Origin: Chrysemys picta bellii
Lineage: Eukaryota > Chordata > Testudines > Emydidae
Direction of reading: 5' to 3'
DNA length: 64,000 nucleotides
Assembly (NCBI RefSeq): GCF_011386835.1
Contig: NC_088791.1
Coordinates: 10,044,998-10,108,997, forward strand
Below, piece after piece: positions 21,560 to 32,785 of this stretch (position 1 is its first letter; the number at the start of each line of letters is the position of its first letter). The position numbers were made by a program, and so were the translations under genes. A model generated the notes under the pieces. The model saw only the letters and a program-made list of their open reading frames with translations, did not search any database and had not been told where the DNA came from.

Positions 21560-21830
21560 ACCCTTTCCAAGCGAGCACATTAGGATGTATCTCACTCTGC
21601 TCTGATTGCTCTTCTACGCTATTAATTTGTGGTCATATTAATTCCTGCTGCTATTATACAGTTAGGTGATGCAGAACAAAGCCGCTCATTAACATGTGGA
21701 GGAGCGATTGCTGCTCCTGGTGCAGCTTCTCCCTCCTTCTGCTGCCTATGGAAACAGACTCCACTACTACCTTTGCCAGCCGGGCTCAGCTCCGTAGCAG
21801 CCCTGATGGCCATTAGAAGGCTAGGGCACT
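21560..21830. promoter_or_regulatory. Candidate conserved non-coding element
   Basis: Repeat-free, with CTATTAATTTGTGGTCATAT, TTAATTCCTGCTGCTATTAT and CCGCTCATTAACATGTGG next to balanced GC sequence. It is enhancer-like in texture only. Confidence 0.25.
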
Positions 21831-21995
21831 CGGTAAGGAAGGAAGCCCCAAGCACACATGGGGCTCAAACGCTGTTTGTTAGGTCACCGGCGAAAGTCAG
21901 CGTAGTGGCCTCATCTCTGTTGTAAGCCCATCACACAACCTGGCAAAAGGCTGGCAGTCTCTGTGAGGCAGATGCCCAGGACTGGAAATGAAGGC

Positions 21996-22117
21996 TGGGT
22001 TGCCAATTTTGGTTGGACGTATGCCTGGAGGTTTCATCACATGACATAATCTTTAATTAAAGATTAATCTTTAATTCCTGGAGACTTCAGGACAATCCTG
22101 GAGGATTGGCAACCCTA
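21996..22117. mobile_element. MITE with GGGTTGCCAAT ends
   Basis: The left end is TGGGTTGCCAATTTTGG and the right end, inward, is TAGGGTTGCCAATCC. The subterminal parts are also complementary: CCTGGAGGTTTCATC near the left and TCCTGGAGACTTCAGG near the right. The centre is ATCTTTAATTAAAGATTAAT. About 122 bp; no clear target duplication remains. Confidence 0.7.
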
Positions 22118-22189
22118 AGTGGGTGCTATCGATCAGGCCTAGGGTGCACTGGCAGAGCTGTGAGTGTGTGCGTGTTTGGGAGGTGGTAG

Positions 22190-23670
22190 AGCAGGAGCAG
22201 GACTGGAACAGCATGGGGTGCTGCAGGTCAGGACTGGGCTCTATTGGTAGGATGGCATGGGAAGCTCAGAGGGGGTTGGTGCTTATACGAGTACCACAAC
22301 TGAAATAGCAGGAGGTGATTGCTGGTCAGGATTGAGGTGCAGTAGCAGAGCTGAGTATGGGGAGCTCAGGATGGGAATAGCAGGATGTCCTGTAGGTCAG
22401 GAGTGGGGCACATTGGCAGGGCCATGTGGGGCACCCTGGACTGGAACAGCACTGTGGTAATGGGGGCATTGCTGGGCAGAGCTGAGATACATTGGCAGGG
22501 CTGTGTGGGGAGCCCGGCACTGCGGTAATGGGGGCGTTGCTGGGCACAGCTGAGGCCTGTTGGCAGGGCCATGTGGGGAGTCCAGCACTGCAGGAACAGG
22601 GGTGTTGCTGGGCAGAGCTGAGGTATGTTGGCGGGGCCGTGTGCGGAGCCCGGCACTGCAGGAACAGGGGTGTTTCTGGGTAGAGCTGAGGTACGTTGGC
22701 AGGGCCGTGTGGGGAGCCCAGCACTGCAGGAACAGGGGTGTTTCTGGGCAGAGCTGAGGTACTGTGTGGAAGCCCAGCACTGCAGGAACAGGAGTGTTTC
22801 TGGGCAGAGCTGAGGTATGTTGGCGGGGCCATGTGGGGAGCCCAGCGCTGCGGTAATGGGGGCGTTGCTGGGCACAGCTGAGGTACGTTGGCAGGGCCAT
22901 GTGGGGAGTCCGGCACTGCAGGAACAGGGGTGTTTCTGGGCAGAGCTGAGGTACCATGTGGGGAGCCCAGCACTGCAGGAACAGGGGTGTTTCTGGGCAG
23001 AGCTGAGGTACGTTGGCAGGGCCGTGTGGGGAGCCCAGCACTGCAGGAACGGGTGTTTCTGGGCAGAGCTGAGGTACCGTGTGGGAGCCCAGCACTGCAG
23101 GAACAGGGGTGTTTCTGGGCAGAGCTGAGGTATGTTGGCGGGGCCATGTGGGGAGCCCAGCGCTGCGGTAATGGGGGCGTTGCTGGGCACAGCTGAGGTA
23201 CGTTGGCAGGGCCATGTGGGGAGTCCGGCACTGCAGGAACAGGGGTGTTTCTGGGCAGAGCTGAGGTACCATGTGGGGAGCCCAGCACTGCAGGAACAGG
23301 GGTGTTTCTGGGCAGAGCTGAGGTACGTTGGCAGGGCCGTGTGGGGAGCCCAGCACTGCAGGAACGGGTGTTTCTGGGCAGAGCTGAGGTACCGTGTGGG
23401 AGCCCAGCACTGCAGGAACAGGGGTGTTTCTGGGCAGAGCTGAGGTATGTTGGCGGGGCCATGTGGGGAGCCCAGCGCTGCGGTAATGGGGGCGTTGCTG
23501 GGCACAGCTGAGGTATGTTGGCAGGGCCATGTGGGGAGCCCGGCACTGCGGTAATGGGGGCGTTGCTGGGCACAGCTGAGGTACGTTGGCAGGGCCGTGT
23601 GGGGAGTCCGGCACTGCAGGAACAGGGGTGTTTCTGGCCAGAGCTGAGGCACATTGGCAGGGCTATATGA
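22190..23670 (+). repeat. 68-bp minisatellite with 315-bp higher-order repeat
   Basis: About 19 copies of a 56-68-bp unit can be counted from the GAGCTGAGG/CAGCTGAGG landmarks between 22480 and 23645, preceded by decayed copies from 22190. Five unit variants (68, 68, 57, 66 and 56 bp) form a 315-bp block. That block is repeated at 22811-23125 and 23126-23440 with identical sequence as far as I can read. The minus strand is C-rich and stop-poor. Because 315 is divisible by three, all three minus frames stay open for 405-451 codons. They encode Pro/Gln/Cys repeats with no domain, so I treat the region as non-coding satellite. Confidence 0.95.
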
Positions 23671-24574
23671 GGACCAAGCACAGCGCCTGCTTTTGTTGTT
23701 TCTGACTGGTCTGGCCAGTGTTTAGTGCCTCATTTGTAGATTGTCTAAACTCCCCTGCTATTCTGAAGGCTCACACTACCTGAGCGGTGTGTTCCCAGCA
23801 GGGCTTTGCTCTGCGGTCCTGCACACTCAGGAGATGCTCTCACGGCTCAGCAGCTGCAGTCTCTCAGTCCTTAGGTCGGTTTGCTTGTTTTTCCCCACCT
23901 GGTGCAGGGAGACATCCAGCTTTCTGTCCAGCAATGTGTGTCTCCAAACCAGGCTGACTGAAGGGTGTGGTGGGGGGAATCTCCCAGTGAGCTACAGCAA
24001 AGCAACACTGAATCCAAGGAGTTGCTAAGGAAGGGCGGCTGGGAAATGGGTCTGATATCCACGTGAAAAAGGTAACAAGATCCTCGCCGTCTGTGCACGT
24101 TCCTCTAATGCCGATGAGACACAAAGTTATGATGACAGAATGCCAGGTCCGGGGGCACTTATGCCATTGGGAAGAAGGAGGATGGGGGAGAGGGTCAGTC
24201 ATGGAGGTCTGGTCTGATCTCACATATACCTGTTCCACTCCATGGATTTCAGTGCAGCTACTTCTGGTTCACAAGAGGAGAATCCAGGCCCCGAGAGTGA
24301 AGGATCCAGTTACTTGATGTTTTAACTTTCACAACACTTTTCTGCCTGCTCATTGCTAAATGGCTATTGGAATTGCAGGAAGGAGACCTAGAGACAAACT
24401 ATTATAACGAGAGATTGGTGTCATTGGGAAGTCTAAATTTGGGGTTGGATCCAAGCACCTGGGTTCTGGAGGGTTGAGATTTGGTCGCCTGGTACAATCC
24501 ATTATAGAGAGATGTTCCCTAAAGCGCTGGGGTTTGGATCCAGCATACCCGCTTGGGCCCACGTCTGCTGTTAC
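23671..24574. other. Unique non-coding stretch
   Basis: The longest frame is 124 codons on the minus strand (23864-24238), with no domain. No repeat recognised. Confidence 0.4.
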
Positions 24575-24655
24575 AGCACAGTAAATGTGCGCAGCGCTGT
24601 ATGGGGTGAGCTGTGTGCCAAACAAAGGCCTCTACCCCAAAGGACTTACTATTGC
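24575..24655 (-). mobile_element. L2/MIR-type 3' end, fragment
   Basis: Reverse-strand words (GCGCAGCGCTGTATGGGG and AAACAAAGGCCTCTACCCCA) mirror the L2-type tails at 11377 and 57126. Short and diverged. Confidence 0.4.
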
Positions 24656-25974
24656 TGATGGCGTATTAGGACCTGGTGAGAAGACGCAGTGCAGTGAGAC
24701 ACATGTCCAGAGTGGGGCATAAGGTCAGGAGCTGGAAAGCTTCCAGGGGAAGGTGGGTTTTCAGACATTCCTTGAAGGAGGATTCAGAGGGAGCTTGGGT
24801 ATCTAAGTGGGGTGGAGAGAGAGACACACACTAGGAAAAAGAGAGAGATCATGGAGACACCCAAACAGAGAATGGTATTGCTGGCTTGCTTGCTTATTAT
24901 TCCTTTATTTCTTTCCTTTGCTTAGAAAATAGACTGCAGTCCCATCCACCTGCCTGCCAGTATCCCAGCCAGGCCCACCTGCCCCACCTACCCCCCAGTC
25001 GGCTCTCTCTAGCTGGCATTGGCTTTCCAGGCAGGCTTATTAATGCTGACATCTCGGGGCGCCTACAGGCGAGGCACATGTGTGTGCGGTGCGTTCCCTC
25101 CCACTTCCCCACACCACTGCTCCGGGCACTGGAGTCCATTGCCTCTGCGTGTCTGCGAACATCATGTAGCTGCCTCCTCGCTTCTCTCAGCTGCTGGGAG
25201 ATGAACGGGACAGAAAGCTGTAGCTCTTGTTCTCCCATGCTGGGCCCGTGGGTTGCGGGGCAGGAGGTGTTACAGTAAGACCCGGCCATTCCCAGATGCC
25301 TGGAACTCCTGCAGAGCCACCACCATCTGCTGCCTCAGACATGGGTGGACATGGATCATTTCAGTGTCAGCCCTTTTATATCTTAATGCCCTAGTGCCAA
25401 AGGGGCAATGGCAGGCACTTAAAAATTTCACTGCTGCTCGTATCATTCTGACAGACAGCATGTCCCTCCCCCTCTGGGGCATTCAGGAGTGGGGACAGGC
25501 GCTTGAGTTCATTAAAGCAAAGCATGCACAGAGCGTAGGAGCGGCAAGCGGCATTCTGTGTGCAGCTCCATCCCCAGCAGGTATTAGGGGAATAAGCAGA
25601 GCTGGCTTTCCCCAGGGTGAGCTTGCTACAGGGCAATCTTGGTGATTGCAGTGGTGCTGTGCACACAGAGGACCCCTTTCCCTTCCCCCAGCACTGTGGA
25701 TTAGAGTGGTACAATGAATACTGGTGTTCAGTTGTCTCTGTATGCACCCTGCTGATAAGGAACCTAGACCATAGAAGTCACCATAGTAGATAAGCCCCTT
25801 GATCCGTTCAATTGAGTATTCTGTTTCCTGATATATTTGAAGAAACCACTGGTCCATGAGGTTGGCTATACTGCTCCCTGCTGTATGGGATCACCCCATT
25901 GGTCCATCAAGACCTATTTCCCTCTTTCTGCTATAGCAACACAGTCCATTGGTCCATCAGCTCTGATTTCCTGC
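24656..25974. other. Unique non-coding stretch
   Basis: Two 130-codon frames cover the same bases on opposite strands (24886-25278 and 24897-25289), which argues that neither is coding. No repeat recognised. Confidence 0.4.
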
Positions 25975-25982
25975 CTCCAGCA

Positions 25983-26736
25983 CAGGGGTGGGCAAACTTT
26001 TTGGACCAAGGGCCACATCTGGGTATAGAAATTGTATGGTGGGCCATGAATGCTCCCGAAATTGGGGTTGGGGTGAGGGCTCTGGCTGGGGGTGTGGGCT
26101 CCGGGGTGGGGCCATAAATGAGGAGTTCAGGGTGTGGGAGGGGGTTCTGGGCTGGGGCAGGGAGGAGGCTGCGTGGGGGTGAGGACTCTGGCTAGGGTTG
26201 CAGGCTCTGGGGTGGGGCTGAGGATGAGGGATCTGGGGTGCAGGAGGGTGCTCCAGGCTGGGACCGAGGGATTCGGCGGGTGGGAGGGGGATTAGGGCTT
26301 TGAGGTTTGGGGCATGGGGTGTGGCTCAAGGGTGCAGGCTGCAGGCAGCGCTTACTTCAAGCGGCTCCCAGAAACAGCGGCATGTCCCCCCCTCCGGCTC
26401 CTACACAGAGGCACAGCCAGGTGGCTCTGCTGTGTGCTGCCCCATCCGCAGGCGCCGCCCCATGGCTCCCATTGGCCGCAGTTCCCAGCCAATGGGAGCT
26501 GCAGAGGCAGCGCTTGGAGTGGGGACGGCTCGCAGAGCCTGGCTGCCCCTACATGTAGGAGCCGGAGGAGGGACATGCCACTGCTTCTGGGAGCTGCGCG
26601 GAGCAGCCCCCGACCCTGCTACCCAGCTGGAGCACCAGAGAGAGGCAAACCCCAGACCCCACTCCCCAGCAGGAGCTTGAGGGCCGGATTAAAATGGTTG
26701 GTGGGCGGCCCATGGGCCGTAGTTTGCCCACCCGTG
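25983..26736. mobile_element. Non-autonomous hAT, 754 bp, perfect TSD
   Basis: The left end is CAGGGGTGGGCAAACTTTTT and the right end, inward, is CACGGGTGGGCAAACTACGG; 15 of the first 16 bases match. The 8-bp duplication CTCCAGCA is exact at 25975-25982 and 26737-26744. The left half is a degenerate GGGTGTGGGCTC/GGGGTGGGGC array. The right half holds CCATTGGCCGCAGTTCCCAG. No transposase frame is present; the 126-144-codon frames inside are composition effects. Confidence 0.95.
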
Positions 26737-26744
26737 CTCCAGCA

Positions 26745-29105
26745 GTAGCGAAATGATCAGCTCAGATTGTAAAGAATGAGACTTTGAGTTCCATCACCTT
26801 AGCGCACACTACTACAGATGGTGCTATCGATCATACAATTATCCAGCCATTTTTAAAAGTCCAGCCATGGCACATGACCAGATCTGTCCTGGGGCATGGA
26901 GTTCCACAGGTATGTGCATACAGGGTTTATTGAAATCCATCCATTGTTTTCTTTCTGCCCTTCAATTTGGGGTTTTATCACAAAATTGGTCCTCAGCTGG
27001 TGGAGAGTTCTGGCAAATCTATGGATGGAGACCTCAGCTCCACTGAACTTCACTGCAAGCCCCTCTTCCCTTCATCTTGCTTGTGAAACAAGATTCTTTT
27101 GGTGCAGGTAGGCAGAAGCCACGGTGTACTTGAGCTGCCATTTTGGGCCATCTAATGTCAGGCACTTTAAACCGCTTAGTAAAGTGGCCACATTTCAGAG
27201 GTATTGAATATCCACAACTCCCAGTGAAGCTGAAGGGAGCCAGATGGATGGGAGCCAGCAGTCCTAGTCATCCACCCCACAAGCAAAGCGGCAATGGCAG
27301 GTGTTCCCTAGCATGCCTCAACAAGGCCGATATGCTCCTGGGTACTTCTTATGACTACCAGCAAGGAGGCCAATTAGTGCTGGTGGTTTCTGTGAGGTGA
27401 ACAACTGGGACCTGGGCTGGAGCCACTGACTCAGTCCAGTTACTAGGCCCCAGAACAGCTATCGCATGGCAATGGCCTTCGTTCACTATGACGTGGGATG
27501 TGTGACCCAAGAGCGAGAGCCTTTGCACTAAGCCCACAAGCGATCATTCAATCCTCCACCGATGGACCTCTCTCTCAGAGAGGTGAGAACAGCTCTTATT
27601 CTGCCCTCTTCTAAGTAGATCTAGAGCTCACGTGGATCACTCTGTTCCAACGTCTGCCTACAGGGCCTGTGGTGCCTGTCCCCTTCTGTTGCAGACCTTG
27701 CTGGGAATGGCCGCAGTGTTACGGGAAAGCAGCATGGAGTGGAAAAGAGAGGCGTTCTCGTCAGGGCCACTCACAAGGCCTGTTCCTGAACTGCTGAGTC
27801 ATGCAGCTAGCTACAAAGAAGCACAGACGTTCTGGGGGAATCAAGCTACTGCATCCAACCGTGAGAAATCCTGGTTTCCCTTATTATCTGCACCTCAAAG
27901 ATGATAGGGGCAGAAACCAGCCTCAAAAGTGAAACCAGTTGTCTTTTGGAAGAGACAAGAAATGGATGTCCTGACCTCACTGGGTCGCTAGATCCTCTGG
28001 CACTTTGGGAGCAGTCGGGGTTTGATCAGAGTCCATCATGAGCAAATGCATTCTTAAAATCCCTTCTTTCCTCCTCCTTCCCCCAGTTGCTTGTAACTGG
28101 ACATGGTGGTGATTTTCCTTCCCACTTCCTAAAGTCATGTACTGTCAAACAGTTCTTGTGTTCCACCCCAAAATCCCCAGCTCCTCCAGAATTGCAGCTA
28201 GGGGGAGGGAGGGAGGCAGGGGCACCAAGATGATCCTAACCCTGGCCCCCCACTCCACCAGAACCACGAGTGACACCAAGTTCCTGTGAGTGTCATACCA
28301 CACCCGTCCAGTCTCTAGCATGAAGGACTCTGGCAACAAAGTTGTAAAGTCCCCAGCTCCCCCACAGCATCAGCTGCTGGAGAGGGGAATAAATTAGTAA
28401 CTTCTAGTCCTCACTTTATAGCTGACTCGGATGAGAGCCAGGAGTGCAGGTAAGATATCCTAGTGATGTGCTCCGACCTGCCGCTCTCATCTTCCTTGCA
28501 GATTTGGTGGGTGACTATTAGTCCAATTGTTTTGCTGCTGTAAGAGAGGGAAGAATAAGTTTCCACCTAGATAAACTCAGCATGACTTCTCCCTGTGGGT
28601 CTGCCCAAGGGGAAAACCCTCTTCTGACTCACCCATTAAAGCAGAACAGGAGTGACCAGACGGGGGTCTCAGCAGCCGTACCGAACAGGTTGCAGAATTT
28701 GTCTACTAGGTGGGAGATTCCACAGCTTGGTTAAGTTCTGCTCTGCTATCGCACCACCAGGTGACTGGCAAAAAGGCATTTTCTGTCTTTTGGAGAGATT
28801 TCAATGGCTTCCTAAGAAGGATGTTGACAGGGTTGGAATTATGGCTGAAGCCCCCCAGGTGCCACCTACCTTGATGCTAATGGTGGCGTCCTGGTTTGTG
28901 CAGAATTTAAAAGCTTTTTCCCAAGTGGTTTTGCAATGTCACTGTGTCACGGCATAATGTGTTGATATTGCATTGTGATGCTACATTGCAATGTGTGGAC
29001 AGACCTTCAAGGACTCAGACCCACCTTACTTCAATCAGAGGATCTCTTGTTTTGAAATCTGTCACAGCCACCATGATTACACTCTAGCCAGTTCATCAGT
29101 GAGCC
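26745..29105. other. Unique non-coding stretch
   Basis: No exon, RNA gene or clear repeat recognised in about 2.4 kb. The longest frame is 101 codons (28652-28957). Confidence 0.4.
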
Positions 29106-29110
29106 CACCA

Positions 29111-29545
29111 ATGCCCTCCACAGGGTGGAATCAGAATGGCTCACCCGTGTGTCATAGTCCCCAGACTGTTTATGGATATTCACCTTTAGCTCAAGTGGAA
29201 GGAGCACTTACTCATGGAGCAGGAATAGCAGAAGAACATAATAATGGCCATAGTGGATCAGACCAGTAGTCCATCTAGCCCAGTATCCTGTCTTCTGACA
29301 GTGGCCAGGTACTTCAGAGGGAATGAAAAGAACAGGCAATGACTGAATGATCCATCCTCTGTCATCCATTCCCAGTTCTGGCAAACAGAGGGTAGGGCCA
29401 CTCAGAGCATGGGGTTGCATCCCTGACCATCCTGGCTAATAGCCATTGATGGACCTATCCTCCATGGATAGCATCAGGTCTCTCTCCACTGTCACTATGA
29501 GGTTCCGAGTGTCTATGGTGTGAAGCAAAGCGACAGCCATGGAGC
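29111..29545 (+). repeat. Unnamed interspersed repeat, split by a CR1 end
   Basis: The left part (29111-29225) reads GGTGGAATCAGAATGGCTCA, CCGTGTGTCATAG, TTTAGCTCAAGTGGAAGGAG. The right part (29492-29540) reads GAGGTTCCGAGTGTCTATGG, TGTGAAGCAAAG. Both halves align with a continuous copy at 50831-50995, so the minus-strand CR1 piece at 29232-29478 was inserted into it. The TAGCTCAAGTGG word looks like a tRNA A box, so this may be an old SINE. Confidence 0.55.
29232..29478 (-). mobile_element. CR1 3' end fragment
   Basis: On the minus strand this matches the 3' UTR of the CR1 type seen at 54553-54762. Shared words are AATGGCCATAGTGGATCAGA, CTAGCCCAGTATCCTGTCTT and TAGCCATTGATGGACCTATC (shown in plus-strand order). 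Only the 3' end was copied, as is usual for CR1. Confidence 0.85.
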
Positions 29546-29639
29546 CCCTGAGTGGCCAAGTATTTGTTACAATCTGTTCTTTATTTCCTTACTTTCCCTC
29601 CTCCGCTTCTCTTTGTATTTGTACATCTGACCTTTCTGA

Positions 29640-30040
29640 GAGTGGGGCCGCACGCGGGCGGATATTTACACAGGAGCCGTTCCATGGTTGAGTGATATTT
29701 AGGAGCACAACCAGCCATTTTCTCTGGGAGTCCCAGGGCTTTGACTCAGCCCGATTACCCACGCTGCCTCCTGGGTGCCTCTTCGGAGTTTAATTCCTTT
29801 AGCTGCGGCAGGGTCCTGACACCAGCATAGCTGTCCACGAGATGCCTGCTGATGGGTAAATAGGAGTGCGGTGCTGACATTTCGGAACACTAATAACCCT
29901 GGAAATATCACTGGGGACTTTTTGGAGCTTGGTAAGAGCACAGCCCTTTCCCATTAGGCGGTGGGCTCTAAAACTACAGCAGTCTTTTAGTTTTTATTAA
30001 TTATAAGGAACATGGGAGCAAGCTGATATTAGGTAGCACA
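29640..30040. promoter_or_regulatory. Candidate conserved non-coding element
   Basis: Repeat-free, with CGCACGCGGGCGGATATTTA, GGAGTTTAATTCCTTTAGC, ACACTAATAACCCTGG and TTTTTATTAATTATAAGG. The mix of retained CpGs and ATTA cores is enhancer-like; inferred. Confidence 0.22.
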
Positions 30041-32673
30041 GGCTATAGTTAGGAAACAATGGGCTTATTTATACCACATGTCAGACAGTCAAATTGAAAT
30101 ATGGAGTGTTCCTGATAGAAAGTGACACAGCCTCAGTAACACAGTAACCAATATTCTCTCCTTAACATCACGGTGCCCTAGATTTACCAGGCCCTCCTTC
30201 CCTATAATGTAGCTCCTAGTGCTCTGCTCCCCATCATCTGTCTCTCCCATCCTCACCTCCCTTTAGGTCTTTAGTTGAACTCTCGCATGTGCATTTCTCT
30301 CTTGAAGCCAGCAAAAACCCTATTTTGGTAGGAGAACTTTCCCGGTGCTGGGTTTATTGTGTCTGCTAAATTGCAGCTGCGTGCCAGAGTGGATCTAATG
30401 CGCCCACCAATACATCATCCACTGGCTGGTCTGGCTGGCCTCTTTTGTTTACTCCAGGGATTCTCAAACATTTTACATCCTATGACCCCATTGTCCTCTA
30501 ATGCACCTCAGAACAGGAGCATCAAAGCACATCGGGACAGCTTCTTCAAGGGTTGCTCCTGGCATCAGAGAGTGCCTGGCTCCACGGAAGTGAGATGCCC
30601 ACTTCTTCGGAAGACTGGAGACCAGGAATGTGAGACAGCTAACAACCATCATCCTCTGCAGCCAACTGCCGGCAGGCCCTCTTGTGGGCTGGGACCTGCT
30701 AACTGAGAACAACTGATGCCATCGGTGGTATTTGTAGCAGCTCTGGCACATCCCTAAAGTATCTAGACATAATGTGTGCTTGATTCTTGAGACTCCGGTC
30801 CATTGGCACAGCTCCATTAGGTGGGTCTCTCTTCCCCTTCCCAGTTCTTCAGCAGAAGTAGTAAGAGATGTGGATAAGTTAAACTTCCCTGGAAGCACCG
30901 TCTGCCACTTGCAATATGAGAGGAGTGGTTTTCCTTGATGCTGCTGGAATTTAAACCTCAGACTCTGTACCTGTTTCACCCATGGAGAAGACTGCTCAAG
31001 GCCTGGGATTTCCACTCTAGTTGCACTCCATACACCTAGCTAGCCAAGAACGTTTTATGTGCTACCTGCATATACATGTGATCCTCTGGTCTGGGCTCCG
31101 GGAGAACCTTTCACTAAGGTGGGTGCAGACAGGCCTATGGTGCTTGGGATGCTAAAAGCATCCCCGTCTGTCTTGGTCATTGTGCCCAGTCAAGCAAAAA
31201 CAGGTCATTTACCAGCCAGATGATCTATGTCCATTTACTAGTTGGGGATCTGTACTGGGGAGGAAGCACACTGACTGTGTCTGATACTTACAGTGCAGCC
31301 CAATGACCCTTTCCATCCACCACTTGCCTCTAGGGCATATTTTCAGGGGCCTTTTGGGGTGGATTCACACCTTCATGAGCAGGGATCATCCACTAGGATC
31401 AGGTGGGTGTGCCCTCATGGGCAGGAATCCTTGCGATCCAATCTCTTCCGTCCCTCCAGGAGTGCTGCGTGCGGTAGCGCTCGCTCTCACAGTCCCAGGG
31501 TTTCTGCGGGCTTGCAGTTTGCTCTGATGTCATGGATCAGCCCTGCCAGGGAAATCAAAAAGGCAGCCGCACATGTAACTTAAAATAGCTCTCCATGCAA
31601 GGCAAAGGGAGGGGGGGGGGGTGGCAGGCTTCTGCCTGACACATTGACAACTTTCCGCCCAGGGCTAAACTCTCCTCTTTGAATATTGTGTCTCCTTCCT
31701 CGTTGAAACCCTACAAGGGAAGGGGGATCCAGTTCCCGGTTGACCCTGCTAACCTTCCTGGCTGGAACAGAGAAATAAAAGCAAACCAAAATCCTTCAGA
31801 AGAAATACCAGCATGGCCTTGATAGAAGCAGAAGCACCTCTGCTGATGGAGCTCCGCTTCCTATGTGAGCGCCCAGCTTTCTGGGGCATAGTCTCCCCTA
31901 GAACCTTCCAAAGGACATTGTCAGTGTTGCCCAGAATGGAGAAGTCCGCTACACGGGGAGGAGCCTAGCAGGCCTCTGTCTGACTCTGACAAGGAAGGGG
32001 GCACCCTTCTGGCTGCTATGCATCATGAGGTTTAAGTCTCAGCTGAGATGACATGCAAGATAGCTGTGTATGCTGTGAATGTAGCCCCCGGATGGGGGAC
32101 TCCACGGATGGGTTAAGCCTGTTTGAGCCACCGGGCTGTGAGCTTGGAAGATGTAATGTGCCCATGTGGCAGAAGCTGGTTAGAGGCAGCATGGACCAAC
32201 CTAGAGATGAGCTTTTCTTATTAGCACCTGGAACAAGTGGGACCTGGTGCGTCACCTCTGTTACCCTTTTTAGTGGGTGTAGACATGTAGAATGGTGCTG
32301 GCAGCACTCATCTGCCTGGAGTGAGTGACTGGCTAACATCCTACCCCTGGGTCCAATGCTCAACAGCAGCCACAGAACTGGAAGCCAATTCATCCCACGC
32401 TTCCTGGCACATCTATGTCAGACTCTGTTGTGGCTTAGCGGTGGGCCACCACACCACTCGGCATCCTGGACGTCTTGCACCGCACAGGGGGCCGTGGTTA
32501 ATCAGAGACTGAAGAGTAGTGGTATCTTATGGTCTCCTGTGGGTTAGATTTGATGGTGGGTATTTCACTAGCATGGTGTGGCACCTCCCCACCATTCGTG
32601 GAGGAGTTCCCAGACTATGGGCTCCCACGTGAGTTATTTCTCTAAGGTTTCTGAACCCTAGGATCTCAAATCT
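30041..32673. other. Unique non-coding stretch
   Basis: A possible left end of a Charlie-like hAT (CAGGGATTCTCAAACATTTT) lies at 30457-30476 but no partner end was found. A G-run of about 13 lies near 31609-31621. A 180-codon minus frame (30473-31015) shows no domain. Confidence 0.35.
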
Positions 32674-32785
32674 AGACTCATAGACTCATAGACTTTAAGG
32701 TCAGAAGGGACCATTATGATCATCTGGTCTGACCCCCTGCATGCTGCAGGCCACAAAACCGTCCCTACCCTTTCCTTGACTAATC
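32674..32785 (-). mobile_element. CR1 3' end fragment, second subfamily
   Basis: It opens with tandem ACTCATAG units (TAGACTCATAGACTCATAG), the minus-strand version of a CR1 terminal repeat. AAGGTCAGAAGGGACCATTA and TGATCATCTGGTCTGACC follow. The terminal unit differs from the ATTCTATG repeat of the CR1 at 4640. Confidence 0.8.

Noticed and set aside
22326..23681. A 451-codon minus-strand gene
   Set aside because: It lies wholly in the minisatellite; the other two frames are equally open and the peptide is only the translated repeat unit.
24886..25289. Two 130-codon frames
   Set aside because: They use the same bases on opposite strands and neither shows a domain or splice context.
26300..26748. 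Overlapping 126-144-codon frames
   Set aside because: They are inside the 754-bp hAT, in two phases at once, without transposase motifs.
30457..30490. A complete Charlie-like hAT
   Set aside because: Only one end-like sequence (CAGGGATTCTCAAAC) is visible; no inverted partner or TSD was found.
30473..31015. A 180-codon minus-strand gene
   Set aside because: No domain, no homopolymer or repeat explanation, but also no supporting context; within chance for a 64-kb window.
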